Numbered from the stretch's first letter, positions 15,487 through 23,000 are shown. The stretch: DNA of 51,484 nucleotides from JAGLQA01 sp023135565 (GCA_030639305.1 DAOWCY010000021.1:1-51484), one strand, 5' to 3'. The notes: generated from the letters alone by a model not told the origin. Program-made: numbers and translations.

Positions 15487-16698
15487 ATGTTTACAGCAAT
15501 AATAGGCGGCGGACTGCAGGGCATCGAGGCGGCTTACCTGTCTCTTAAAGCGGGCCGGCAGGTGATGATTATAGATAAAAATCCCCTTGCCCCGGCTGCC
15601 CGTTTAGGCCATATTTTCCTGCGCGAAGATGTCACCAAAAGAGAAGATTTGTTCCGCCTGCTGCCCGGCGTAGACTTAGTGATCCCGGCTTTAGAAAACG
15701 ATGCGGCTATTGCCGCGATTATCGACGGCTGCCAGGCCGGGGATATGCCATTGGCTTTCGATGGCGCGGCTTACGCTCTATCTGCTTCGAAAATCGAGTC
15801 GGATGAACTTTTTGCCCGGTTAGGCATTCCTGCTCCCCTACCCTGGCCGCGGGCAAAGTTCCCGCTAATTGCCAAACCTTCCGAAAGCAGCGGCAGCAGG
15901 GGAGTAAAAATAATCCGCAGCCGCGCCGAATTGGAAGCTGTTTTTCCCGGTCCCGGTGCGGCGAAGGATTGGGTTTTGCAAGAGTATATCAAAGGGCCGT
16001 CTTATTCTTTAGAAGTGGTTGGCGTACCCGGTTTTTACCGGGCGCTGCAGGTGACGGATTTAGAAATGGATGCGGTTTTCGACTGCAAGCGGGTGACAGC
16101 GCCGACCCGGTTGGCCCCGGAGTTGTGTGAGCGCTTTGTGGAAATATCGCTGCAAATTGCCGCAGCCATATCTTTAAAAGGGATCATGGATGTTGAAGTG
16201 ATCTTGCACGAAGGGCAGTTAAAAGTACTGGAAATCGACGCCCGGCTGCCCAGTCAGACTCCGGTAACGGTATTTTGGTCTACCGGGATAAACATGGTAG
16301 AGATGTTAGGCGACCTTGCAGCGCAAGGAAATACCACCGACTCAAGCAACAAAACACAATCAAAAGTTTTTGCAGGGGTGCAGGGGGCAGTATTTTCAAA
16401 AAGCGCCCCCTGCTCGCCGAAGGCAAAAAAAAACAAAATAGCAAACCCCCGCGGCGTAGTTTTGGAACATATAAAAGTTTCGGGAAACACGCTGCAAGTC
16501 TGCGGTGAACGAATTATGAAAGATGCCGGCACGCTGTGTATTCAGCCCGGTTTTTTCGGTGCGGATGAAGCCATCGGCGATTATGCGGAGGGCAAAAGGG
16601 ACTGGGTTGCCACGCTGATCGTAAGCGGCGCGGACTGCGAAGAAGCGTGGAACAAGCGGAACGCGGTTATTAAAAACATAAAACAGCACATAAAATAA
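15487..16698 (+). CDS. pylC: 3-methylornithine-lysine ligase PylC
   Basis: PylC joins 3-methylornithine to lysine with ATP. The 403-aa product begins with a nucleotide-binding GGGLQGIEAA (~6-15) and continues as an ATP-grasp protein: PLIAKPSESSGSRGVKI (~123-139), QEYIKGPSYSLEV, and the metal-binding VEVILHEGQLKVLEIDARLPSQT. I chose the ATG at 15487 because AAAGGAGG lies 6 bases upstream. Nine extra upstream codons are open. It is ~35 residues longer than usual because an element is inserted in frame at 16361-16430. pylD follows with no gap. Confidence 0.95.
   Translation: MFTAIIGGGLQGIEAAYLSLKAGRQVMIIDKNPLAPAARLGHIFLREDVTKREDLFRLLPGVDLVIPALENDAAIAAIIDGCQAGDMPLAFDGAAYALSASKIESDELFARLGIPAPLPWPRAKFPLIAKPSESSGSRGVKIIRSRAELEAVFPGPGAAKDWVLQEYIKGPSYSLEVVGVPGFYRALQVTDLEMDAVFDCKRVTAPTRLAPELCERFVEISLQIAAAISLKGIMDVEVILHEGQLKVLEIDARLPSQTPVTVFWSTGINMVEMLGDLAAQGNTTDSSNKTQSKVFAGVQGAVFSKSAPCSPKAKKNKIANPRGVVLEHIKVSGNTLQVCGERIMKDAGTLCIQPGFFGADEAIGDYAEGKRDWVATLIVSGADCEEAWNKRNAVIKNIKQHIK
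16361..16430 (+). repeat. Palindromic element inside pylC
   Basis: CAAAAGTTTTTGCAGGGG, CAGGGGGCAG, TTTTCAAAAAGCGCCCCCTG and TCGCCGAAGGC mark the short element form, nearly identical to the intergenic copy at 27411. It encodes residues ~292-315 (KVFAGVQGAVFSKSAPCSPK region), which have no counterpart in PylC of other organisms as far as I can recall. Confidence 0.8.
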
Positions 16699-17532
16699 AT
16701 GACAAGATTAAAAGTAGAAGATATCAAAGGCATTGCCGGTAGTTTACAGCAGTACGACGAAGAACTGCGCCGCAAAACCGGTTGTACGTTGCAAGAAATC
16801 GCTTGCCACGCAGTAGGTATAAAAAAAACGTCGCTGCTGCCGTCTATGACTGTGGTAAAGGCCGCGGTAGTGCCTATCAAAAGCGGTAAAGGCATCATCG
16901 GGGGTTTCGCGCAATCTGTGCAGGCCATATTGGCACATATCGGTTTGGATGCGTTTGTTACCGGGCAGAGCGACGCCGCCGGTATGGCTGAAGCTTTCGA
17001 GAAAAAAGCGCGGTTGGTTTTTGCCGCCGACGACAGCCGTTTCGTGGCCTTTAACCTGGAAAAGCGCACTGTTGTAGACAATGCGGCGGCTGCGGGTAAA
17101 GGTTTTGCCGCCGGGTTGGATTTGCTGGCCGGGGGGGTGAAAGGAAAAAAAGTCCTGGTATTAGGCTGCGGACCTGTAGGCGCTGCCGCAGTTTTTGCAC
17201 TGACCGGTTTCGGCGCGCAAGTATCGGTTTACGATATCGACCCGGAGCGCAGCCGCCAACCGGCAAAAAAAATATCGGTAAAAGCCTATCATGATAACCT
17301 GCCTCTTGCCCTATCTGAGCACCGTTTGATTATCGACGCCACCGATGCGCCGGGAATCATCAGCGAAGAATTCATCAGGCCGGGAACTTTTATCGCAGCG
17401 CCCGGTATGCCCCTGGGTTTGACACGCAGGGCGGTAAAGAAAATTGGCGACCGTCTCCTGCATGACCCGCTGCAAACCGGTGTGGCGGTCATGGCTGTAG
17501 AAGCGCTGCACCCGTCGGCCCCACATGCGTAG
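16699..17532 (+). CDS. pylD: Pyrrolysine synthase PylD
   Basis: PylD oxidises the methylornithyl-lysine dipeptide with NAD and closes the ring to give pyrrolysine. The 277-aa product has the N-terminal PylD domain (SLLPSMTVVKAAVVPIKSGKG, ~49-68) and a Rossmann NAD site VLVLGCGPVGAAAV (~153-166) followed by VYDIDPER. It starts on the base after the pylC TAA. The last residues (HPSAPHA) and the TAG stop come from a palindromic element. The stop is UAG, the codon this cluster can decode. Readthrough would add 12 codons before a TGA. Confidence 0.95.
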   Translation: MTRLKVEDIKGIAGSLQQYDEELRRKTGCTLQEIACHAVGIKKTSLLPSMTVVKAAVVPIKSGKGIIGGFAQSVQAILAHIGLDAFVTGQSDAAGMAEAFEKKARLVFAADDSRFVAFNLEKRTVVDNAAAAGKGFAAGLDLLAGGVKGKKVLVLGCGPVGAAAVFALTGFGAQVSVYDIDPERSRQPAKKISVKAYHDNLPLALSEHRLIIDATDAPGIISEEFIRPGTFIAAPGMPLGLTRRAVKKIGDRLLHDPLQTGVAVMAVEALHPSAPHA

Positions 17533-17640
17533 GGGACGATAAGTCGCTTCGCCGCAGGGTGGTGCCTTTGATTCTAAATAATAAAAAGTTTTGATTAAAC
17601 TTTTTCAAAAGTCTAGCCCCCGGCAGGGACCGCCGGAGGC
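17519..17640. repeat. Palindromic element overlapping the pylD end
   Basis: CCCCACATGCGTAGGGG, GATAAGTCGCTTCGCC, GATTCTAAATAATAAAAAG, TTTTGATTAAACTTTTTCAAAAG, CCCCCGGCAGGGACCGCCGGAGGC. It supplies the final codons of pylD and fills most of the gap before the pylSn promoter. Confidence 0.8.
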
Positions 17641-17684
17641 AAGTTCCTCAGAGTTCTCGGGCGCCCGGATTGTTATTTTCGACA

Positions 17685-17713
17685 TTGAAGCAGTGCGGTA
17701 CTCATGATATAAT
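17685..17713 (+). promoter_or_regulatory. Promoter of pylSn
   Basis: TTGAAG, a 17-base spacer and TATAAT lie 16 bases before the pylSn ATG. The predicted leader is only ~10 bases and has no Shine-Dalgarno. pylSn can therefore be expressed separately from the rest of the cluster. Confidence 0.65.
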
Positions 17714-17729
17714 ATAATTAAAAACAAAC

Positions 17730-18077
17730 ATGAAAAAAAAAGAAAGTGTTAAGAAACCGGCGCTGAGGTACTACCGCAAACGAATAGAACTCTTCCGTTT
17801 GATCGACAAAATCAAACTGTGGCCTTCACGAAAAGGCCTGCTGCACGGCATTAAATCGGTAGAAGAATCCGGTTTGCAGGCCAAAATTACCACCCACTGC
17901 AATAAAAGCTTTATCGTTAACAATTCCAAAACCAGCCGGGCAGCCCGCTGGCTGCGCAACAAGTGGTTTAAGGGGGTGTGCCCCGAATGCGGCATCCCGG
18001 ATTGGAAATTAGAAAAATACAACTCTACCCGTTTCAAACGTCACCAGGGTTCCTTCCTGCCCGACAACACTGCGTAA
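17730..18077 (+). CDS. pylSn: tRNA-Pyl-binding subunit PylSn
   Basis: This is the separate N-terminal domain of pyrrolysyl-tRNA synthetase. It binds the T loop and variable region of tRNA-Pyl and helps PylSc. The 115-aa product has LWPSRKGLLHGIK (~30-42) and IVNNSKTSRAARWLRNK (~62-78), matching the archaeal domain. His39, Cys57, Cys84 and Cys87 align with the His and three Cys that bind zinc in the archaeal domain. A basic tail (RFKRH) follows. The gene is downstream of pylD behind its own promoter. Confidence 0.94.
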   Translation: MKKKESVKKPALRYYRKRIELFRLIDKIKLWPSRKGLLHGIKSVEESGLQAKITTHCNKSFIVNNSKTSRAARWLRNKWFKGVCPECGIPDWKLEKYNSTRFKRHQGSFLPDNTA

Positions 18078-18079
18078 TT

Positions 18080-18310
18080 GCCTCCGGCGGCCAAAACCCT
18101 TTTGAAAAAGGGTTCTGGACTCCCAAAACTTCTGCTAAGCGATACGCTTTTCAGCACGAGAAACGCCCTTTATAGGCTCCTGCCGCGAAGCGGCTCATAG
18201 GTTCGGTATGCCGAGGCCCCCAACTTCAATTTAATGGGGGCGGTGCGCCGCACCCTTCTGTACTCCCAAAACTTTCGATGAACGATACGCTCCATCAAAA
18301 ATTTTGTACG
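18080..18310. repeat. Composite palindromic elements after pylSn
   Basis: Several modules are joined: GCCTCCGGCGGCC, CCCTTTTGAAAAAGGG, AAGCGATACGCTTTTC, CCTTTATAGGCTCCTGCCGCG, CCCCCAACTTCAATTTAATG and GGTGCGCCGCACC, then a second CCCAAAACTTTCGATGAACG block. It starts 2 bases after the pylSn stop. The nested CAATTTAATGGGGG / GCGCCGC module recurs at 12480-12530. No gene is seen to 18408. Confidence 0.75.
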
Positions 18311-18408
18311 CTTTTCCCCGGTTGCTGCAAATTTTCCTTGATACTGGTGAAAAATGCGGGCTAATTCCTCATTGAAGATTGGACATTAATCATTGTTTTC
18401 AGATGAGG

Positions 18409-18437
18409 TTGACAAATGCAATGTTTAGTATTATATT
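18409..18437 (+). promoter_or_regulatory. Strong promoter before the UAG-containing small gene
   Basis: TTGACA, a 17-base spacer and TATATT, one of the best matches in the window. The start codon of the small gene lies 18 bases downstream, with GAAAGG as a ribosome site. Confidence 0.65.
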
Positions 18438-18455
18438 TGCGATAGAAAGGTAAAA

Positions 18456-18641
18456 ATGATAATCGGACAGACTGTACCTTTGAAAAATAAGATCGAAATC
18501 GAGATCCCACCCGACTATATCAATAAAGAGATTGAAATAGCTATCTTTCCAGTGGAAAAAGTTGATTAGAAAGATTCAAAAAAAGGAAGCATACGCTCGC
18601 TGCAAGGAGTTCTCGGTAATGTAAAGTTTAACCCGAAATGA
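18456..18641 (+). CDS. Small antitoxin-like gene with an in-frame UAG
   Basis: The first frame runs 37 codons (MIIGQTVPLKNKIEIEIPPD...) to a TAG at 18567. The same frame then stays open for 23 codons (KDSKKGSIRSLQGVLGNVKF...) to a TGA at 18639. The first part resembles short antitoxins of the beta-strand type. The second resembles the usual antitoxin C-terminus, in which a SLxGxL motif follows the linker, so the two parts look like one 61-residue protein. Because a complete pyrrolysine system lies just upstream, the UAG could be decoded as pyrrolysine. A nonsense mutation in a decaying orphan antitoxin is the main alternative. No toxin gene is adjacent. Confidence 0.5.
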
Positions 18642-18652
18642 ACCGGGAAGCG

Positions 18653-19744
18653 TTAAAAATCCTCCCCGGTTTCGTCGGTCTCCTCATCTTTTTTAGGAAC
18701 CGTATCATCGATCTTACCTTCTCCACCGATTTTATAACACCCGGAAGCAAAAGCAGGTCCGGTGATGTGGAATTTACTATCCCTGCCGAAAGAAAATTTC
18801 AATTCAAAAATGCTGTCAGGGGCGTCCTTTAGCTTTACGGCAAAAGCGGCGGCGCAGCCGGTGATCTCTTTTTCATAGTCTTTCGGCATATTCACATCGA
18901 CCTCGATCACAAGGAAATAAACTTCCTTTTCCATCTCCATCCTTTTTACCGGCATATTATATTTTTTCCCCTGGTAATCATAGGGCAGCAAAAGTTTGCC
19001 GCCTAAAAGATCGGTTATATCGCTCTGCGTTAGTTCAGCCACCTTAAACTCTGTGTGGTTATACCTGCCCATAGTACTAATAACGCCGAATTCCGAGCCG
19101 GTAAAATTCACTTCGAAGAGGTTCTTTTTGTTAATATATCCCTTTATATTGTCCGGTTTGCCGGACGTACCGGCTGCTTCTGCTGCTTTCGCATAATCCT
19201 GTAAAAATTCATCGGCGTCCACTATCCAGAGATTCACCTTGTCGGATACGATTTCTATATCGAAAGATTGTATGTCAACCGCGGCTCCTTCCGCTTCCCA
19301 TTTTTCTAAGGCAGGAACAATAGTTATATCATCATTGCCAACCTTGTTCCGTACTGTTTCACCAAAATGCAGCGCTTCCTTTTTGAGTTTTATTTCAAAT
19401 CTTAAAAGTTCCGCGGCGCCGGGTTCAATAACATATTTGTGATTCTCACAAACAGTGCCTCTATCTACGATACCTGCCGCTGTTTCGGTCACTGTGCCGG
19501 TAGGTTGGGGAGTTTTCTCCGCTGCCGGTGTGGGCGTCACCGCAACTGCATCCACGGGTTCCCCTTTACCGGTACTCTTGGAGATTAAAAATACTAATAG
19601 AACTACCACGACTAATGCCGCCGATAGTACATAAAGCTTTTGGGTTCTTTTTTTCCTTTCTGCATCGGATACTTCCAGCGCTCCGTTGATGAACTTATCT
19701 CTTTCGCTAACGGACACTTTTTTTACTTTTCTTTTTCTCTGCAT
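18653..19744 (-). CDS. Single-pass membrane protein, unknown function
   Basis: The 363-aa product has a basic cytoplasmic N-terminus (~1-37), one transmembrane helix (~38-59, LYVLSAALVVVVLLVFLIS), a Pro/Thr-rich linker (~66-90) and a ~270-residue extracytoplasmic domain with two Cys (VCENHK, GCAAAF) plus one near the end (SGCYKIGG). It finishes in an acidic tail. The ATG follows GAGAGGTAACC. I do not recognise the domain. The architecture suggests a periplasmic domain tethered to the inner membrane. It is convergent with the small gene at 18456. Confidence 0.75.
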   Translation of the reverse strand: MQRKRKVKKVSVSERDKFINGALEVSDAERKKRTQKLYVLSAALVVVVLLVFLISKSTGKGEPVDAVAVTPTPAAEKTPQPTGTVTETAAGIVDRGTVCENHKYVIEPGAAELLRFEIKLKKEALHFGETVRNKVGNDDITIVPALEKWEAEGAAVDIQSFDIEIVSDKVNLWIVDADEFLQDYAKAAEAAGTSGKPDNIKGYINKKNLFEVNFTGSEFGVISTMGRYNHTEFKVAELTQSDITDLLGGKLLLPYDYQGKKYNMPVKRMEMEKEVYFLVIEVDVNMPKDYEKEITGCAAAFAVKLKDAPDSIFELKFSFGRDSKFHITGPAFASGCYKIGGEGKIDDTVPKKDEETDETGEDF

Positions 19745-19810
19745 GGTTACCTCTCAAAAAATTATTTTAACATTTATTCGGGAAAAAATCTACCCCCTAA
19801 ACAGCTTTCA

Positions 19811-20013
19811 GCCTCCGGCGGCCCCTGCCGGGGAGGCCAAACTTTTGAAAAAGTTTGAACAAAACTTTTAATTATTTAGAATCAAAAGCGCTCACCCGCT
19901 GCCTCTTGCGGCGAAACGGCTTATAGGCTGGGGACGCCGTCCCCCTCACACGCGGCCCCTGCTACGAAGCGGCTTATAGGCTCCCCGCGCCGCGGGGCCC
20001 CGTACGCACGGGG
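19811..20013. repeat. Palindromic elements overlapping the ruvB end
   Basis: Reading rightward: GCCTCCGGCGGCCCCTGCCG, AAACTTTTGAAAAAGTTTG, TTATTTAGAATCAAAAGCGC, GAAACGGCTTATAGGC, a second GAAGCGGCTTATAGGC and CCCCGCGCCGCGGGGCCCCG. The last ~40 bases lie inside ruvB and encode its final residues and stop. Confidence 0.8.
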
Positions 20014-21035
20014 TAATCGAAAAGCGACTTCTGGATGCTGTTCAACTTTTTGCCGAAATGTTTGTAGGCCTTTTCTGCCGCGACCCTACCCCTGGGAGTT
20101 ATCTTGATATATCCCTGCTGGATCAGGTAAGGTTCCACCACTTCTTCTATAGTGTCTTTCTCCTCCTGTACCGAGGTGGCCAGGGTGGTTAATCCTACCG
20201 GCCCGCCGGAATACTTCTCTATGATAGTTAATAGAATGCGGCGGTCCAACTCATCGAAACCCATGTGGTCAACTTCTAATGCTTTGAAAGTAAATTCCGC
20301 TATTTTTAAATCGATGATGCCTTCACCTTCGACCTGGGCAAAATCGCGCACCCGGCGCAGCAGCTTATTGGCGATCCTGGGTGTGCCCCGGGCCCGCCGG
20401 GCAATGGCCCCGGCTGCTTCGGAATCGATTTCTATATCTAAGATAGCGGCGCTCCTGTTTACTACCTCGATCTGCTCTGCTTCTGAATAAAAATCTAAAT
20501 GCATCAAAATACCGAAACGATCCCGTAAAGGAGAAGAGAGCAGTCCGGCCCTGGTAGTGGCTCCCACTAAAGTAAAGCGGTTCAGGTCGATAGAGATATT
20601 CCTGGCCCCCACACCCTGGCCGATGATCACATCCACCTGGAAATCTTCCATGGCCCGGTAGAGAATTTCTTCTAAAGAAGTTTTTAAGCGGTGGATTTCG
20701 TCGATGAAGAGTAAGTCGTTGAATTCGAGATCGGTAAGGATAGCGGTCAGATCGCCTTTTTTTTCTAAAACCGGGCCCGAAGTCTGTTTGATATTGACGC
20801 CGATTTCCGCGGCGATAATATTGGCCAGGGTGGTTTTACCCAGGCCCGGGGGACCGTGCAGCAGGACGTGATCTAAGGTTTCCTGTCGTTGTTTAGCGCC
20901 TTTGACATAGGTTTTGAGGTTTTTTATTTTCCTTTCCTGCCCGATGAATTCGATGATAGACCCGGGGCGCAGGTTTTTCTCGAATTTTATATCTTCGTCA
21001 TGTTTAACCGGATCTAAAACAGCATCTTTTTTCAT
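19974..21035 (-). CDS. ruvB: Holliday junction branch-migration ATPase RuvB
   Basis: RuvB is the hexameric motor that drives branch migration with RuvA during recombination. The 353-aa product has Walker A GPPGLGKTT (61-69), Walker B LLFIDEIHR (~108-116), the sensor-1 segment GATTRAG (~158-164), an arginine-finger region SSPLRDRFG, and the winged-helix C-terminus (GYIKITPRGRVA). The last ~12 residues (RTGPRGAGSL) are encoded by a palindromic element and replace the normal tail. ruvA and ruvC are not adjacent. A promoter lies upstream at 21090-21118. Confidence 0.96.
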   Translation of the reverse strand: MKKDAVLDPVKHDEDIKFEKNLRPGSIIEFIGQERKIKNLKTYVKGAKQRQETLDHVLLHGPPGLGKTTLANIIAAEIGVNIKQTSGPVLEKKGDLTAILTDLEFNDLLFIDEIHRLKTSLEEILYRAMEDFQVDVIIGQGVGARNISIDLNRFTLVGATTRAGLLSSPLRDRFGILMHLDFYSEAEQIEVVNRSAAILDIEIDSEAAGAIARRARGTPRIANKLLRRVRDFAQVEGEGIIDLKIAEFTFKALEVDHMGFDELDRRILLTIIEKYSGGPVGLTTLATSVQEEKDTIEEVVEPYLIQQGYIKITPRGRVAAEKAYKHFGKKLNSIQKSLFDYPVRTGPRGAGSL

Positions 21036-21089
21036 TTTCCAATTACCTTATGGTTTAAAAAGTTCGCCTATTCAGCAAACTTTTACTTG

Positions 21090-21118
21090 ATAATAGCATA
21101 AACAGGCAAATTTTTCAA
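21090..21118 (-). promoter_or_regulatory. Promoter of ruvB
   Basis: On the minus strand TTGAAA, a 17-base spacer and TATTAT lie 55 bases before the ruvB start. The region between ruvB and vapC (21036-21199) holds nothing else recognisable. Confidence 0.55.
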
Positions 21119-21199
21119 ATATTGAAAACTCCCGGTTAATTTTCTTAAATCTAATTTCCAGCGCAGTTTAAACAGACCGAGGACCAGTTTTCCAGCAAT

Positions 21200-21589
21200 C
21201 TATTTCCAGATTACCTCGATGGAATTTGAATCAACTATAGCTTTATCACATGTCAGGATGGGAGTTCCTAAATAAATACCGGTAGCTACAATCAACCTGT
21301 CATGCAGTTCTAAGCCCTTATTCTCTTTTGCGATCCCAACAATTTCCATGCTTAAATCGATTATCCGGTAATTATCTGATCTAAGAATTTTTTCTTTTAT
21401 CGAATTAAAATCAACCGGTATCTTGTTCGCCTCGGTCAAATACATGATTTCCACCATAGAGATAACAGATATATAAATCAAGTTTTCACCTTCATCGGTT
21501 GCTTTTAGTATTTCCCTGGCCTCTTTTCCAATCCTGCCGATCCTGGCTAAATATCGTAAAACAGCAACAGTATCGGCTAAGTATTCCAT
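21200..21589 (-). CDS. vapC: PIN-domain toxin, VapC type
   Basis: VapC toxins are metal-dependent RNases that cut tRNA or rRNA when freed from their antitoxin. The 129-aa product has the four conserved acidic residues of the PIN site: Asp6 (LADT), Glu47 (SMVEI), Asp97 (HDRLI) and Asp115 (TCDKA). Length is normal. The start overlaps the end of the upstream antitoxin gene by 13 bases. The stop is UAG, followed by an open frame of 38 codons, but the protein is complete without it. Confidence 0.92.
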   Translation of the reverse strand: MEYLADTVAVLRYLARIGRIGKEAREILKATDEGENLIYISVISMVEIMYLTEANKIPVDFNSIKEKILRSDNYRIIDLSMEIVGIAKENKGLELHDRLIVATGIYLGTPILTCDKAIVDSNSIEVIWK

Positions 21590-21837
21590 TTATCTATTCT
21601 GCCAATGAGTTGTTTTTCTGAATCCCGGCGGATTTTTCTTATTTCCGATTCCAGGTCATTGATTTTCTCAAATCCCAACCCTTTCCAGATACCTTCCAGT
21701 TTGATAATATTTTTAGCTTTCGGCCTGGATCTTATTCGGATAAACTCAACGAAATCGTAAACTTCGGGTAATTTTTCAATAGGGATTTGTGAAAGCTTCG
21801 ATTTAATTTGGTCTATCGTAACTGCTGTTGTATTCAT
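21577..21837 (-). CDS. Antitoxin partner of VapC
   Basis: The 86-aa protein starts with a TIDQIKSKLSQIPIEKLPEVYDFVEFI helix set typical of DUF2281-like antitoxins, with a variable C-terminal LEGIWKGLGF segment that would bind the toxin. It overlaps vapC by 13 bases and has its own promoter 17 bases upstream, so the pair forms a normal toxin-antitoxin operon. The GIWKG motif also occurs in the orphan protein at 21947-22165, marking a shared family. DNA binding is inferred only from the operon type. Confidence 0.82.
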   Translation of the reverse strand: MNTTAVTIDQIKSKLSQIPIEKLPEVYDFVEFIRIRSRPKAKNIIKLEGIWKGLGFEKINDLESEIRKIRRDSEKQLIGRIDKWNT

Positions 21838-21853
21838 TTTAGCACCTGCTCAT

Positions 21854-21882
21854 AATATATAGCTTTAACTTTCTTTTGTCAA
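21854..21882 (-). promoter_or_regulatory. Promoter of the vapC operon
   Basis: TTGACA, a 17-base spacer and TATATT on the minus strand. The predicted leader before the antitoxin ATG is ~10 bases. Confidence 0.65.
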
Positions 21883-21946
21883 CCTTTTTTTTCATACCAC
21901 ACCAACGAATGAGTATCGTTACATAGTTTTTCGATTTCATATGAGA

Positions 21947-22165
21947 CTACTCGTAATGGAAGAGCGATTTCTTGGCTTCATCAAATAGCCGGTCGTCGAT
22001 TTCACTGCCTTTCCAAATTCCTTTCAAGGAATTTCGCTTTGCCGGTTTATAGAGGCGTATCAATTCCTTTTTTAACAGGTGAACAATTTTATAAAACTTC
22101 GGCAGCATGTCAACCGGGATGTCGTCTATATCCCGCAGTATTTTTTCTTTATAAACCTGGGACAT
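21947..22165 (-). CDS. Orphan antitoxin-like protein, 72 aa
   Basis: The product (MSQVYKEKILRDIDDIPVDM...) has the same layout as the antitoxin at 21577: an N-terminal helix pair with DIPVDMLPKFYKIVHLL and a C-terminal SLKGIWKGSEIDDRLFDEA. I chose the ATG at 22165, since GGAG lies 6 bases upstream. A GTG four codons earlier overlaps that site. No toxin frame follows in 21883-21946, so it is solitary, perhaps the survivor of a lost pair. Confidence 0.7.
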   Translation of the reverse strand: MSQVYKEKILRDIDDIPVDMLPKFYKIVHLLKKELIRLYKPAKRNSLKGIWKGSEIDDRLFDEAKKSLFHYE

Positions 22166-22200
22166 TATATTCTCCACAGCGGGTACAATTATACACTTTT

Positions 22201-22476
22201 TTAAATAAAGTTAATCTCAACTTTCTTATTCATAGCTTTGGCAATGCGGTTCAGGAATTCGATACTGGGGTTATATTTCCCACTCTCAAGTCTCGATATA
22301 ACCGATTGATTGGTATTCATTTTATTTGCCAGGTCTTTCTGAGTCAGATTTTCTTTAATTCTTAGTGCGATAATTTTTTTTACCAACTCTCTTTTCTCTG
22401 CGTTATTTTTCCATATCTCCCTGAACTCAGGATCGTTATCCAGGTTTTCTTTCAAAAAGTCTCTAAAGTCACTCAT
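22201..22476 (-). CDS. higA: HTH antitoxin, HigA type
   Basis: The 91-aa product has a Cro/C1-type helix-turn-helix (~38-85): LRIKENLTQKDLANKMNTN, then QSVISRLESGKYNPSIEFL. It acts as antitoxin and autorepressor in the toxin-first HigBA arrangement. Its start overlaps the end of the toxin gene by 8 bases. The N-terminal FLKENLDNDPEFREIWK segment is common in this HigA subgroup. Confidence 0.88.
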   Translation of the reverse strand: MSDFRDFLKENLDNDPEFREIWKNNAEKRELVKKIIALRIKENLTQKDLANKMNTNQSVISRLESGKYNPSIEFLNRIAKAMNKKVEINFI

Positions 22477-22810
22477 TTGAGAACTCCTTTTTTCTTTTTA
22501 ATGCGATTTCAATTTCTTTTCTTGGCGTTTTTTGGGTCTTTTTTGTAAAGCCGTTCAGCATTATAAATCTTCTACCTGAGGCAGCGAAATATAAGACCCT
22601 GTAAATTCCCTCATGATCTTTTGCTCTTAATTCAAAAATCTTATCACCAAGAAATTTTACGTAAGGTTCTTTTAAATCAAGCCCAAAGGTTTCAAGGTAT
22701 TCCATTGCCTCAAGGATTTTGTTTCTACTCTTTGGTCTCAGGCTCAGTAAATATTTCCTTACCGGGCAATTTCCACTTTTCGTTTCGTAAAAATCAACTA
22801 TCCATTTCAC
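22469..22810 (-). CDS. higB: RelE/HigB-type toxin (Gp49-like)
   Basis: The 113-aa product is a ribosome-dependent mRNA interferase of the phage-derived Gp49/HigB group: FYETKSGNCPVRKYLLSL, EPYVKFLGDKIFELRAKD, YRVLYFAASGRRFIMLNGFTKKTQKTP. The central R/K-rich strand pair and the GFxKKTQKTP motif are diagnostic. It starts with GTG, and the upstream -10 box ends only 7 bases away, so the mRNA may be leaderless. The antitoxin follows in the same operon. Confidence 0.9.
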   Translation of the reverse strand: MKWIVDFYETKSGNCPVRKYLLSLRPKSRNKILEAMEYLETFGLDLKEPYVKFLGDKIFELRAKDHEGIYRVLYFAASGRRFIMLNGFTKKTQKTPRKEIEIALKRKKEFSNE

Positions 22811-22816
22811 GCCATA

Positions 22817-22845
22817 AATATGACATATAAGTAATATTTTGTCAA
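22817..22845 (-). promoter_or_regulatory. Promoter of higBA
   Basis: TTGACA, a 17-base spacer and CATATT on the minus strand, ending 7 bases before the GTG start, which implies a leaderless or nearly leaderless transcript. Confidence 0.55.
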
Positions 22846-22899
22846 CAAAAAAATCCCCTCCTCGATAAAATTTCTTAAATCAATCCTGCCCTCGGAATT

Positions 22900-23000
22900 C
22901 GCCGAGTATGCTTTTTGCTGGGGCTGAAGGCTGGGGCTGCCGTTTTCGCCGAGTATGCTTTCTGCCGAATGCCGAATGCTGAAAGCTGAATGCTGTAACT
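22900..23000. repeat. Degenerate tandem GCTGAA/GCCGA repeats
   Basis: GCCGAGTATGCTTT occurs twice, and GCTGAAGGCTG, GCCGAATGCC and GCTGAAAGCTGAATGCTG units follow in direct succession. The same GGCTGAAAGCTGAAGGCTG word closes the element at 27411. The whole gap 22846-23305 contains no supported gene. An open frame at 23055-23243 lacks a ribosome site. Confidence 0.6.

Noticed and set aside
21141..21199. UAG readthrough extension of vapC (38 open codons)
   Set aside because: VapC is full length without it, and the extension runs through the ruvB promoter and shows no family similarity.
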